From contig QVOM02000042.1 of assembly GCA_003586115.2 (NCBI GenBank), positions 72,213,447 to 72,277,446 on the forward strand: 64,000 bases of DNA, written 5' to 3'. Both the position numbers and the translations under genes were made by a program. Below, piece after piece: positions 1-11,085 of this stretch; within the stretch, counting starts at the first letter, position 1, and each line of letters opens with the position of its first letter. The stretch is from Salvator merianae. Taxonomy: Eukaryota; Chordata; Lepidosauria; Squamata; Teiidae. The notes under the pieces were generated by a model. The model saw nothing but the letters and a program-made list of their open reading frames with translations. It was not told where the DNA came from and ran no database searches.

Positions 1-775
1 AATGTTTGTGTTAGAATCGTTAAAGGTTTAACCATTATTAGTATCTTAAAACCAAATTAGATTAAGTAATATAGACAGGAAATATGGATGAGAGAGTGCG
101 TGAGTGGGAATAAGAGAATAGATATGAAGGATAGTGATGTAAAGTTTATGTACTAATAAAACTGATTGTTCTTTTTGTGCAGTGGCGGTGCTCATCTTAT
201 CTATTGGGGAAAGTCTGACTGCATATAAATGAAGCCTTGACAGTGACATATAGTGAAAAGGCCTTGTTGGCAATGGAAGACACACAGAAAAAAATATAGG
301 AACAGAAAAATAAGCACACAGACACAGGGCTCTGGACCTTTTTGTACTGTGGTATCACTATTACTGTCTATGGGTGAGGGTGAAGGGGACTTCTATAGTA
401 GAGAGGCTAACAGAGTCACTCATCTGGGGCAGCTTGGTATTCCATTCTGTATAGCCCTAATCCCATACGTGAAGACGTAGTTGAAGTAGTTTCCAATGTT
501 TTCACTTGCAGCTACTAGCGGTCACAATACCTATATAGAGTGGAATAATGCCTTGCACCAAGTATGCCTGTTGGTACACTAAGCACTATACAATAGATTG
601 ACTAAAAAACTCTGAGCGATGAGCAAGTGTTTGCTTTCCCACCTTCATTCTTCTGTTACTGCTGGTCTCAGGCTAAGGAAGGAGGGAGGGTTACATTTTA
701 AACATGTTTTAAGCATATTCTCTGTATTTTATATTTTGTTGTGACCTTCGCTGGGACTTTTTGGTGATGGATGGG

Positions 776-811
776 ATATTAATTAATTAATTAATTAATT
801 AATTAATTAAA
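776..811. repeat. (TTAA)n microsatellite
   Basis: About eight near-perfect TTAA units, self-complementary. Confidence 0.9.
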
Positions 812-1641
812 ATAACAGCTACTGGCACCAGCAGTCCCCTTTGTGCTCAGCTATTGAGCCTGTCTTCCAGTTGCCAGAAACAGCTATACAGTTCAGAGTG
901 GGAGAGCCAAGAACAGGCTTCTTCCCATCTCCAATTCTAATTGTTGTTTCAGACAGCCTTTGGCCTCCTTTTTCTCCCAGAAGCGAACTATTTGAGGAAG
1001 GGAATTGGTAGTCAGAGACAACATAACAGCTCCAAGGAGCTAGTAAAGAACTGCAAGCATCTGTGACCTATAAGAGGCCCTTTCTGTAATAATAGCCAAT
1101 TAGGAAACACATTCGCCTTGAAGTTTCTCTTGATGCCAATCATGTTCAGCTTTAGGTGCCAGCTGAAAGCACCCTTTCAAAGCAGCAAGATTTTCATTTC
1201 AGAAAACTAACAAATATCCTACTTTATTATTGATTTTACCTTTTTCCTTCTGTTTCATATGTATAAGTTAGTTTTAGAATAACAATTTGTGGTCTTCGAC
1301 TAAGGGTAGTATATAAGTTTATAATTGTCTTCTTCATCATCATCTCATTCTTGGTTACAGAGGGAAAGAAACAGCATCTGTTTCTGAGACAAGTTTTGGG
1401 CAAACCATTTGTCAGTATCCTGTCTCCAATCCCAATATTTCTCTCTTCTCTCAGTTAGCCTCAGGGGATAGGGGACCAAAGTTTCCCATCGTTCCCAGGA
1501 AACATTGAAGAGAAAGGATTTCATGTCAAATTTCACAGAACAGGGCATGATTCTTATGTTCCTATTTGTTCTCTGTTGTAATTCCTTGAAGGAGAAGATA
1601 TAACATTTTTTTTCCTTTTTTTTTTTTTTTTAAAGAAAAGA

Positions 1642-1677
<36 letters not shown>
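1642..1677. repeat. (CTG/CAG)12 trinucleotide repeat
   Basis: Twelve uninterrupted GCT units, preceded by a poly(T) tract and a short A-rich spacer. On the minus strand it reads as polyalanine in one frame, but nothing indicates that it is coding. Confidence 0.95.
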
Positions 1678-1767
1678 AATGACAATCTAAGGCAACCAAA
1701 AGGATTTGAGTTCAAATATAATTCAATTCTATATGTATATTTGAGGGACAGACAAAATACAATGCAT

Positions 1768-1768
<1 letters not shown>

Positions 1769-1804
<36 letters not shown>
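1769..1804. repeat. (CA)18 microsatellite
   Basis: Uninterrupted CA dinucleotides, about 18 units, flanked by GCATG-type alternating purine/pyrimidine sequence. Confidence 0.95.
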
Positions 1805-1805
<1 letters not shown>

Positions 1806-1889
1806 GCATGCATGCAGCACATACGCTCACAAATTTCAGAGGGGAAAAAAAAGTTTCAACCCTTCATCCTCTAGACTGAAAACACAAAA

Positions 1890-2140
1890 ACATAAGAGAA
1901 GATAGGAAAAGTCCTGCTGGATCAGGCAACAATCCATCTAATCCAGCACCCTTTCTCACACAATGGTCCCCCAATTGCTTTTGGGCATTCCCAAGGAAAA
2001 GAAAAGGGCAAAACCTTCACCTGCTCTCAACCCCCCCCCCCGTGCAGATGGCCTTTAGAGGCATCTCGCCTATCTCCCCAACCTGGAGATGGGTACCTGG
2101 GCATCCATTCTAGTAGTCATTGATACATTGGTCCTCCATG
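1890..2140 (-). mobile_element. CR1-like LINE 3' end, 5'-truncated
   Basis: It starts ACATAAGAG and continues CTGCTGGATCAGGC, then TCTAATCCAGCACCC. That is the reverse complement of the 3' tail of the CR1-like family whose long copy lies at 42150-44548 (that copy ends in ACTGGACTAGACAGGCTG and TTCTTATG). The C-run at 2030-2042 is internal. Seven related copies or fragments occur in the window. Confidence 0.8.
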
Positions 2141-3348
2141 AATGAGAATGCAAAGTGGTCTGGTATACTACAGGACCCATTGTGCCAGCATCACAAGGTA
2201 CACGACTGCAATGGGTCCCCCAGGCCTTTGGAGATTTCAGAGGATCCCCTGTGCTGGTTCCAAATCTAGTGCAAACTTTGCAGCTGGCATGGAAGTTGAA
2301 ACAGAATAAGCTGTCCCAATGCAGACAGCCTTTTTCCATGCCAGGAGTCATCCATCCTAGCAGATTCCAATCTACTTGATCTGGTCTACTGAAGGCAAAT
2401 GTGGAAACACACTAACTTCCAAACAAATAGAAGCTAATTCTGGACGCGGAACTAGACTCTTAGTACTGTGCTTGCCTGCCAAGGAGAGAATAAATCTTGG
2501 GGGTTTTTTAAGAACAAAGATCAGCTTTTTTCTCCTCTTGAGCTGTGTCTCCATTATACAACAAAGTCTCCTGAATCTGGACCTAGGACAGGCAGTCTCC
2601 ATTCCTGCAATGGAGATGGGCTGTCCTGAGGCCCTGGTTAAGACACCTTTGCTCCATGATAGAGTCACAGCTTCAGATTTCCAAAAACTTTGGCCCCCAA
2701 TAAAGAAAAGCAATAGTAAATTTATTAAGAATGAGAAGAGTTGAATAAACAATAATAAAAATGAAAAAGAAGATGGAAAGGATGAGAGGCCTTGGGGGGG
2801 ATAAGTAAAATAAAGATTCATTTTTTATGAGGTGTTATATAAAGAGGTACAAAAGGAAAAAAATAATGAATACAGACTGGGAGAAATTAAAGCAAAAGCA
2901 GATTAGTAAAGGGGATCAAGAAGGGTTAAAGAAACCAATAACAGAAGGAGAAATGTGCCTATTACCAAATATATCCTGGTGAGGATGGTTTTAGTACAAT
3001 ATTTTATAAATATGGGGAGATATTAGTGAAGCATTTAAAATACTTGTCTAATGATATATTGAAAGGGAGGGGCATGGAAAAATCCAACAATAGTTCCAAT
3101 ATTAAAAATGCAAAGGGATCCATTATGTCCAGATTCTTATAGACCAATTTCCTTATTGAATCAGGATTTAAAAATTTTTTAAAGCAGTGCTGGCAAATAG
3201 ACTGGAGAAAATAACACCCAAATTAATATCTGAAGATCAGTATGATTTTGTTAAAGATAGGCACATCTCAGATCCAATAAGAACAATTTTAAATGTTATG
3301 CAACATAGTAGACATAATAAAAGCAGATAGAGACTGTAGCATAATATA

Positions 3349-3428
3349 TATTCACACTAGACCATGTCGAAAACCTTATATATATATGCAACATAGTAGA
3401 CATAATAAAAGCAGATAGAGACTGTAGC

Positions 3429-3470
<42 letters not shown>

Positions 3471-3550
3471 GCTACAGTCTCTATCTGCTTTTATTATGTC
3501 TACTATGTTGCATATATATATAAGGTTTTCGACATGGTCTAGTGTGAATA
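3349..3550. repeat. Perfect long palindrome with (TA)n centre
   Basis: Bases 3351-3430 and 3469-3548 are exact reverse complements, 80 of 80, and pair two bases further out. The centre 3431-3468 is almost pure TA, so the whole 200 bp can fold as one hairpin. Bases 3298-3342 directly repeat 3386-3430 (45 of 45). It sits inside the L1-like reverse transcriptase and interrupts it. Confidence 0.95.
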
Positions 3551-4140
3551 CCTTCACACTTCCTTCAAGGTAATGAAGGAAGTAGGTTTAAATAAAAAAA
3601 AAGTTGTATCATATTAGAAAATATCTATCAAGGAACAAAAGTTAAAATATTGATTCATGGTTACCTATCTAGAGAAACTGAAATCAATAGAGGAACAAAA
3701 CAGGGATATCCAATATCATCATCACTGTTTCTTGGTGATGGAACCATTTGCCAATATGATCAGACAAAATAATAAAAGGATATATAATAGATGGAATCTA
3801 AATTAAAATAAATCTTTATGCAGATGATGTTATAATTACCATGCAGAATGCGCATAGTGCAATAAAATAATTGAGAAGTATATTAGATGAATTTAATGAA
3901 AACTCAGGGTTAAAGGTAAATTTGAAAACTTTGTAAGTTTTATTTATTATAATATTCTGGTAAGGTACAAAAAGTAATAGAAAGCAATAGGGTTGAAAGC
4001 AAGCAAGAAAGGTATGAGATATTTTGGAGAGGAGAACAAATATATTGATAACAATTAGACATGTAAAAATTTAATAATATCCAGATTTTTATATTTATTT
4101 CAAGTACTACCAATAAAAATTAATATTGAAAAATTATTAA

Positions 4141-4185
4141 TAATAATAATAATAATAATAAGAAGAAGAAGAAGAAGAAGAAGTT
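4141..4185. repeat. Compound (AAT)n(AAG)n microsatellite
   Basis: A run of AAT units passes directly into AAG units, inside the 3' part of the L1-like element. Confidence 0.9.
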
Positions 4186-4989
4186 AGGATAGTAGATTAG
4201 TGAAATTTACATTTGGAAATAAAAAGTTGAGAATAGCAGAAAAGATTTGGTAACACCTACACCTTCTTTAGAAATATATTATAAAGCATTTCAAATTTTT
4301 AATTTAATAGAGTATTGAATAACAAAAATAAGAAATTAATAGTAATAGAGATGAAAGGTACAACTGAGGAGGGAGAAGGAATTATATTTAAAGATCCTGA
4401 TAAAATGGGTAAAAGTATAGATAATATTTACATGAAAAGGTATATGTAAAGTATATATAAAGAGTGGCAAGACAGCTTATTATCAAAAAAATAAAAAAAT
4501 AAAACCAATTGTAGTAATAAATCAGTATCAAAAAGTGATTATTAGTGAAAATATTAATCCGTTTAAAGAAAGTGGCTTAGGGAAGTATGAAATTATTATA
4601 CGACAATTAAACATGCAATAAGTATAGAGGAAACAGGGGGGGGGAAAGAACCCTAATTGTGGGAGAAGACTGGTTTCAACTGAGAATTATATTTCATTTT
4701 ATAAGAGATAAAGAATATAGTGAGGCGCTATATAGATATTTAAATGATTTTTAAAAAATTATGAAGAAATTTAAAGGAGAGAATAACGGGCTTGCTATAG
4801 CAGTTTATAAAATTATGATTAGAGTACAAACAGCAAATAATAATATATAAATTATGGAAGGAAGAGTTATGAATACAAATAAAGGACAGAGAACGGGAGG
4901 AATTGATAAGGAAAAATGTCAGAGCTATCAATTTTACTAAATAATGCCAAAGGAAAACAGCTTGTCATTCTGTTGATGAGTTTTATCAC

Positions 4990-5572
4990 TGGGCCTGTTC
5001 GTACTTGCTGCTAGCAAGCATCAAGAATGCTTGCTGGTCAAGTGCATCTGCACCATGCAGAGGCCTGTGTGGCCAGGAGCAGGCTACAGCTGCTCTCAAT
5101 TGCGGATACATGTGGAGCACTAATTAGTGCTCCACAACCTTACCAGGATGTGATAGTTACATCCTGGTAAGGTGTGTTCATATGCACCTGCCTGGTAGTG
5201 CAACTTCCAGGCCAGTAAGATGCACTGATCGTGCATGCGCGATCGGACAATCCACTCAGTGCTCTAATCAGGCTGGCATGATGCCCCAGGGCATCACACA
5301 GGCCTGATTTTGCAGGCTGAATCAGCTGATCACTCCAGTGTGTGCCTGCATGCTGCACGAGCTTGCTGGTCTCCATGGCAGTGGCTGGATGTTTCCTGGC
5401 TACTGCCATGGTGAGGAATGGGCATGGCTACCAGCATTTGCACCACAAATGCTGGTAGCTAGTTTCAGGCAAATTTTCTGGCCATGCAGCACAGTGTCCA
5501 TGCTGTCTGGTCTATTACACGTTAGAATAGGATAGTTATCCCATTCTAAAGTGGAAAGTGCAAAATGGCCCA
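4990..5572. mobile_element. MITE with GGGCC termini (583 bp)
   Basis: The left end TGGGCCTGTTCGTACTT and the reverse complement of the right end TGGGCCATTTTGCACTT form imperfect terminal inverted repeats. The interior has further palindromic pairs, for example ACCTTACCAGGATG around 5138 against its complement at 5158-5172. There is no transposase, and GC content is higher than the flanks. It is one of six elements with similar termini in the window. Confidence 0.7.
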
Positions 5573-6542
5573 CTCGGCGAGCAAACTGAAGATTTAGTTT
5601 GGTGTAGACTGAAGGTGTAGATTGTTGGCGGTGGCGGGGTGGGAGGGAGTTGAACAGTAAGAAAATTCACCTTGCCCATCTGTCACACTTAGCAATAATA
5701 AAACATGGTGTGGTCTAAAGCAACTTTAGTCTTCACATAGCTAGATGAAAGGTGTGTATGCTAGGAGCTAAATTAGGCTATCCGTATCTGTCATCACTGC
5801 TTTTTTGGTGTCTCTCCTTGCCCCTCAACCTCCCACCTCAAAGGAAAGTGTTAAGAACGTTTAAAGACATCATGACCATGGACATCTAAATTCTGAAGTT
5901 CCTGGAGGGTCATTCTTGCTGTTTGCAGCTTGCCTCAATCAGTAAACAGGCTCCAGCTGATGCCTCAGTGCTAGGCTGTAACATCAAATGCTTCAACCAA
6001 TTAGAACACAGGATTTCCTAAAGCTATTATGCAACAAGGATTATCTTCTGTCCTGCTAACAAGCTCAAACCACTTCAATCCTATTCCAGCCCCGCAGGCC
6101 AGTTCCCCATCTCTTGAAAAATGGAGGAGCTAAATATATATTTGTGCTTTCTGCATAAAGAAGCTTTTCTGCCTCATAGCTCTTTGGTGGAGCCAGAGTA
6201 TCTGGCATGATGGTGAGCTGAGAAGCCTTCCCCACCCCCTTCCACCTTGCGTTTCACAAAACGTCTGAAGCTCTAATGAAGCAAAGATCTGCACAGCTGA
6301 AATGTCTGCATGTTTCGCTAGCAAACGTATTAAATGTCCTGTTTTCAGGGAATCATTCTCACATGAATTTGCTCATTAAATCAATATTGCTGAAAATTCT
6401 GGGAAGTGTTTAAGGCATGAAGTGGATTCAGTAAGGCTCCCCATAATCCTCTGTCAATGGGTTTTGCAATTACATGCATACTTTTCTGAGAAAAAGTGGG
6501 GCTAACATTGCAAATAAACTTTCTTAGGATTATTAAGAGTAT
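5573..6542. other. Intergenic, nothing recognised
   Basis: No coding exon, RNA gene or clear repeat boundary was recognised in this stretch. Confidence 0.5.
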
Positions 6543-6721
6543 GGCCCTTTCTGCACTTGACTTTATTTCAAATTATGTATTGGAATAGGGATCTGCCATC
6601 TGCATGCTAGTATGAACTATGGCAGGCCCCACCTGGGGCCTGCTATAATCTGCACTAGCGTGTGGATAGCAGGTCCCTATTCTGGGATTAGTCCAGAATA
6701 AAGCCAAGTGCAGAAAGGGCC
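6543..6721. mobile_element. Short palindromic MITE, GGCCCTTTCTGCAC ends
   Basis: Near-perfect terminal inverted repeats: GGCCCTTTCTGCACTTG at the left and its complement at the right, continuing with CTTTATTC-like sequence on both arms. The flanking TAT on each side may be a 3-bp duplication. There is no coding capacity. Confidence 0.8.
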
Positions 6722-6833
6722 TATATCATACAGACGAGACTCCTATATTGTTCATAGTTGTGCAGAAGAGGGAACTCCAGTATGTGCATTATTTCTTAAT
6801 ATATCTAAACATTTAGTCTTCACCAGCTGGCCT

Positions 6834-7040
6834 CAAGATGGGTCACATTATATAAAATAATATAAAACATAGATAAAATCAGTAAAATATTATTAAATAT
6901 AAACATAATTAAAATTCCATCCTCCACATTAGGAAAGAGCTAAACATCAAAGGCCTGATTGGCATCTAGCGTATCTCCATCAGGAAGCTATTCCAAAGCT
7001 TGGGGGCCATGACAGAGAAGGCCCTCTCGCATGCAGGGTA
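6834..7040. mobile_element. Dispersed repeat (non-LTR 3' end or SINE-like)
   Basis: TCAAGATGGGTCACATTATA, then A/T-rich ATAAAA sequence, then CTATTCCAAAGCTTGGGGGC. Related sequence occurs at 9580-9795 (opposite strand), 12016-12160 and 22690-22840. I recognise the type from reptile genomes but cannot name the family. Confidence 0.5.
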
Positions 7041-7181
7041 GTGTGCAATGCAGGTGGCATCTGCCATTTTTTTCTTTTTTTCTACAGCTGTCAAGGAGGT
7101 CCTGTCTGCTTTTCTGTATGGAAATGCTAGCTAAGGTGGTGAGGCACCCACAATACTGTACGCACTATTTGTTTGTAATTG

Positions 7182-7205
7182 TACATTGTACATTGTACAT
7201 TGTAG
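7182..7205. repeat. Short tandem repeat, unit TTGTACA
   Basis: Three to four copies of a 7-8 base unit (TTGTACA). Confidence 0.8.
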
Positions 7206-9099
7206 GTAACACTTGGTGGATGGCTTTTTGAGAATATGGAGCAGACATCAACCTTTTAGGGTCCACCTGCTGGAGCCATGCAAAAGAGCAAAGGCCGGGC
7301 GCAGCAGAACTTGTGGAAAACTTGCCCCTTACCCACCATTCTGGAATCCCTGATTTGTGGATAACCACCCACCAGGGACAGAAGGATAAGATATCATACA
7401 TCAGACATCATCTAAAATAAAGCACAGAGTACTTCTCAGGAGCAGATCTTAGCCCAAGTCAGAATTGTGCTTAGAGCTCTTTCAGACAAAAGTTCATTTC
7501 TAGGAACTTATCTTTATTTCAGCAGCCTAATTTGTTGTTCTGTTAAGCAACTGAGAGTCAGAACGCCCTGGCAATACCCTGCAAATCACCTAGAGATCTC
7601 CTAATACAGGTCAGGTTACCTTCTGCCCATTGCTTTTCAGGATAACATTGTAGATCTTTTTTTTCTTTCCATGTAGCAACTAGAAGATTTTAGAAAATTG
7701 TTCTTTCTTGAAAACCTGATGCAAACAATTCCTTACACAGAGTACCAACAGGTCTCTTAATTCTGGACACTTTGTGGCTGTGATCATGCGATTCTGGCTC
7801 AGGTTAGACTCTCATGTCCCTGGCCATTTCTAAGGCTTGAACTATTGCTTAACATTTCAACTTGTATTGTAGCTGAACCCTTGGGGAACTTCAGGCTGTC
7901 TTAACAAATTTATCACATAAGAAGTTACTTCTACTTGGACTGCCGTAACTCTTGTACAATTGCTTCCAGCCTTTGCAGATGTGTTGGTGTGTCCCTGCCG
8001 CTGATCTTGTCATCATCCTAAATCAAATCTTAGGTGATAAATGGAACTGGATAACTTTTCTTTTGGTGCAGGAGGAAGGGTTCCCAAACACATCAGCAGA
8101 TAAATACCCTAAGTTTTGCTTAGGTGAAGAGCTGCCTTCCAGCTCAGCTTGACTCCTGCTTTCCAAGGGAACAAATCCCTGCAGTTTTTTGGACCACACT
8201 AGGTGTCTTATTCCAGAGAGACATCAAGGATCCTGCCACCTGCATAGCTGAGCAAAAATCCCATCTGTTGAATTCTTCACCTTCAAATTTTAAATTGGTC
8301 AGAAAAATATGTTTTCATTCAGTGTATTCTTCAGAGCATGTGTTCTGGATAGTGATGTCTCACTGAACAAGGTGAGAATACTGTTTACATATGTGTTGTC
8401 ACTGTACAATCTTCATGAACTTGCAATTATGTTAGTGGAATTTGCTCCCTGGTTACTCTAACAGTCCAAATCCACCATATATAAGATTTAAAATTCTTAA
8501 TTTTGCCTGGCTGATGCATTAAATAAACAGCACAGGAAGCCTAATATTTCCAGCCAGGGTAGTAGTTTATTGAGATCATAATGGGAACTAGTTTTTAAAA
8601 ATTATTTTATTTTGAGTTTAAACTCTCTTCTCTTTTCATCACTTTTTGATTACATTTCACAAAAAATGTTGTTGTTTTTTATAAAAAACTGTTTTACAAA
8701 AACATTTCCCATCAAATCTCACTGAGGCATATTATACATACTTTCTTCTTATGTTCTTAAACATAATAGTGTATCTTTTACCATTTTCGACTGTGGGAAA
8801 GTTTAGAAGATCATAACCTTAGTTTTAAGCCTGAATCTCTTATGCCATGTTTCAAATGATGATCAGCTCAAAGTAATATATATTTTTCCAATTACTGCTA
8901 TTTAGAAAAGGAGAGAATGTAAGCTTATCATCTCTTTCAAACGGAACAGATTCATTTTGGGGAACTCAAAAGTAATTGCTTTGTACAGAATGTATAATAC
9001 ACAAGGGAAACCATACAAGTCTGAACAAGAACAGCACAGGGACCAAACCATGAGTATCATGTTGCATGTGAAGATGCAATATGTTAAAACCAGACTAGA
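7206..9099. other. Intergenic, nothing recognised
   Basis: No supported gene or clear repeat. Open frames here are short and lack splice context or recognisable protein sequence. Confidence 0.5.
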
Positions 9100-9315
9100 G
9101 CAGCATCCGCACATATGAAAAAGTGGCTAGAAAGTGGCCTAGAGGTGGTAGCATGCAGACACTAGTTTCTCCCTTGTACCTCTAATCCACATTAAAAGCT
9201 GTTAAAAGAGCATCTTCTGTCGCTTATAGTGGATTAGAGGTACTAGTATAGGGATGCTACTGCCTCTAAGCCATTTTCAAGCCACTTCTTTTTTTTACTG
9301 TGTGCAGATTCAGGC
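9100..9315. mobile_element. Foldback MITE, family with GCTGCATCCACAC ends, copy 1
   Basis: The left end GCAGCATCCGCAC and the reverse complement of the right end GCCTGAATCTGCACAC pair. Inside, GTGGCCTAGAGGTGGTAGCATG pairs with CATGCTACTGCCTCTAAGCC-like sequence, and CCTCTAATCCACATTAAA with its complement. Copies 2-4 at 19805, 20448 and 29043 share this layout. Confidence 0.8.
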
Positions 9316-9559
9316 TATCAGTTTTAGCTGGTACCCATCAGAATTGGTGGGATGAAGGGCAAAGCAGCTAAAAGGAACAGAAGAGCATAAGAAACGACTT
9401 TCTGGACTAGACCAGTGGCCCATTTAGTCAGCAGCTTTTTCTTGCAGTGGCCAGCTAGATGCATATTGAAGCTCACAATCAGGACATGAGAACAGCAACT
9501 GGCCTACTCCCAATCTTCCAGCACCTGGCCTTTAAGGCATAAACTCCAATTCAGGTTTT

Positions 9560-9798
9560 CTTATTATAATCTACAGGGTAGAGTATGCTTTGCAGCACCT
9601 GGTTAAAACTTATCTCTTCAACCAGGGCTTTAATGTTTAGCTCCTTCCTAATGTGGTCATGCTAGAGTGGGAGAGTGGTATGTTAATTATGTTTTATTTA
9701 ATTACATTTTACTGATTTTATCTATGTTTTATATTATTTTATAGAATGCTGTGATCTGCCCTAAGACCAGCTGGGATATAAATGTTTAGAAATAAATA
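9560..9798 (+). mobile_element. Dispersed repeat ending in (AAATA)n
   Basis: CAGCACCTGGTTAAAACTTATCTCTTCAACC, later GTGATCTGCCCTAAGACCAGC, GGGATATAAATG and AAATAAATAAATAG. It looks like a non-LTR or SINE-like 3' end common in reptiles, inserted in the CR1-like sequence. Family not determined. Confidence 0.55.
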
Positions 9799-10017
9799 AA
9801 TAGAACAACCTCCTATGCCAAAGGTTGCCACACAGCCATCAGGGCTAGCAGGCATGTCCTGTTTTGAAGCCACCTAAGCTAGTTGCCAGTCTTTTGATAG
9901 TGAATTACATAGTTTAATATGCATGGTATGATGAAACGCTGTATTTTCTTTTGTCTGTCCTACTTCTTGCAAGATTCACCTTCATTGGGTAAGCCTGGTC
10001 CTAGCGGTTTGGGAAAG

Positions 10018-10308
10018 GGCCTTTTTGCACTTTCCATCTTGGAACGGTCGCAATCAAACACTCCAAGATAGAACAGTCCTTGCAGTGCAATGGCCATCTG
10101 CACTGTGAGAATTGGAACATCCCAGAAATGGGCATCCAACATTCGCAGTTCAAACGTCGGCTGCCTGCCATGACAGTGCCGGGGAAACTTCTGGCCCCTG
10201 CCATGGTGACCAGGCATGTGTATGACTGGAAGCTGGTGCGAATGCTGCATACCAGGAGCAGTCCACTCTCACTGATCACTCACTAGTAAGCAAGTGTGGA
10301 CAAACCCA
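10018..10308. mobile_element. MITE inserted within the CR1-like fragment
   Basis: The ends GGGCCTTTTTGCACTT and, in reverse complement, GGGTTTGTCCACACTT pair imperfectly. CR1-like antisense sequence (CACCTTCATTGGGTAAG) stops before it and resumes (TTTTATATACCTCTAG) after it, so this is a nested insertion. No coding capacity. Confidence 0.65.
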
Positions 10309-10593
10309 TTTCCTTATCTACTTTTTCTGCGCCATCCATGATTTTATATACCTCTAGCTTGTCCATTCTTGCTCACGCTCTTTCTAAATTAAAAACTCTC
10401 AACATGTCAATGCTTCCTTATAGGAGAACTAACATCTTGATCATTTTCGTTGTCTATTTTTGAACCTTTAAAATTCTGCTTTATCCACTTTTCAGATGTG
10501 GTGACTGAAAATGTACACAATATACCAGGCATGGTCACAGAAGTGATAACAAGATCCAGAATAGGTAGAACCCATCAGTAGGAAAGACACTAT

Positions 10594-11085
10594 AGCCCTT
10601 TCCGCATGGTCTATGCTGTTCTGCACTAGGGAGGTCTGAACTGGGGCAGAATGCAACTGTCTTAAGGTGGGAGCTGCTAGGCTGCTAGGCTGTCTGCATT
10701 GCTTCAAAGGCCAGGAACCTTTGTTCCCTGCTAAAGGTTTTTTTTTGGCTGAGCACTCAGGAGTGACTTCTTTCAGGTGCCGGCCACTTCCAGGTGCCAG
10801 GCTGAAAAGGGGCTGGGTGTGGTATACTGGACCACGGAGGCATGCTGTCTGTATATACTCCATGGACCGGTACACTGCAGTAGTTCACTTATCGATTGCT
10901 TTTAAGGTATACTGGTAATGTGGGATATGGCACTATTTTGGCACCCTATCCTGCTCTGCAGCCTAGTCCAATGAAAATATGATACTATATGGGTGGTGTG
11001 GCATCTACTATCCCCCTTCAGAATGTGGACACTCTGTATTGCAGGCTGCCCTGAACCAGGATAATAGACCAGTGTGGAAAGGGCT
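10594..11085. mobile_element. MITE with AGCCCTTTCCGCATGGTCTA ends (492 bp)
   Basis: AGCCCTTTCCGCATGGTCTA at the left matches the complement of TAGACCAGTGTGGAAAGGGCT at the right (about 18 of 21). TATA-like sequence flanks the left end. Its interior contains open frames but nothing resembling a transposase. Confidence 0.75.

Larger units (their letters stand above)
1..1889. other. Intergenic, no gene recognised; simple repeats
   Basis: I see no exon or recognisable transposon here. It holds several simple repeats, listed separately, and otherwise unremarkable AT-rich sequence. Confidence 0.6.
2820..4940 (+). mobile_element. L1-like LINE fragment, decayed reverse transcriptase
   Basis: Translated pieces match the L1-type reverse transcriptase in order: PGEDGFSTIFYKYGE near 2980, SYRPISLLN near 3135, EDQYDFVKDRHISD near 3233, RGTKQGYPISSSLF near 3690, and LYADDVIIT at about 3814-3840 with the catalytic YADD. 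These are the usual landmarks in the usual spacing. The frame is broken by stops and shifts, and the coding region is cut by a 200-bp palindromic rearrangement at 3349-3550. The 3' part after the YADD box is very AT-rich and ends near a MITE at 4990. It is an inactive copy with no gene-like ends. The family label comes from these motifs, not from a database match. Confidence 0.75.
9386..10560 (-). mobile_element. CR1-like LINE fragment, interrupted
   Basis: It begins ACTTTCTGGACTAGACCAGTGGCCC and resumes at about 9800-10014 with TGATAGTGAATTACATAGTTTAAT and TTTCTTTTGTCTGTCCT, then at 10310-10550 with ATGATTTTATATACCTCTAG and GATGTGGTGACTGAAAATGTACAC. All are typical of the antisense strand of reptile CR1-like LINEs, in the expected order. 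It is split by another repeat at about 9560-9795 and by a MITE at about 10018-10308. Confidence 0.7.

Noticed and set aside
1554..1820. Minus-strand open frame with polycysteine/valine and polyalanine runs
   Set aside because: It is the translation of (CA)n and (CTG)n microsatellites plus poly(T); no splice or family support.
2372..2821. 149-codon minus-strand open frame
   Set aside because: No recognisable domain or composition of a real protein, and no splice context. Overlapping open frames on both strands suggest a chance frame in repeat-derived DNA.
3357..3557. Open frame with YIYIYIY repeats
   Set aside because: Produced by the TA tract and the palindrome arms in the L1 remnant.
8915..8945. 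Possible alternative short terminal exon of SLC44A1 (LKxR-stop) on the minus strand
   Set aside because: A weak LKE-like match with no AG acceptor before it; judged coincidental.
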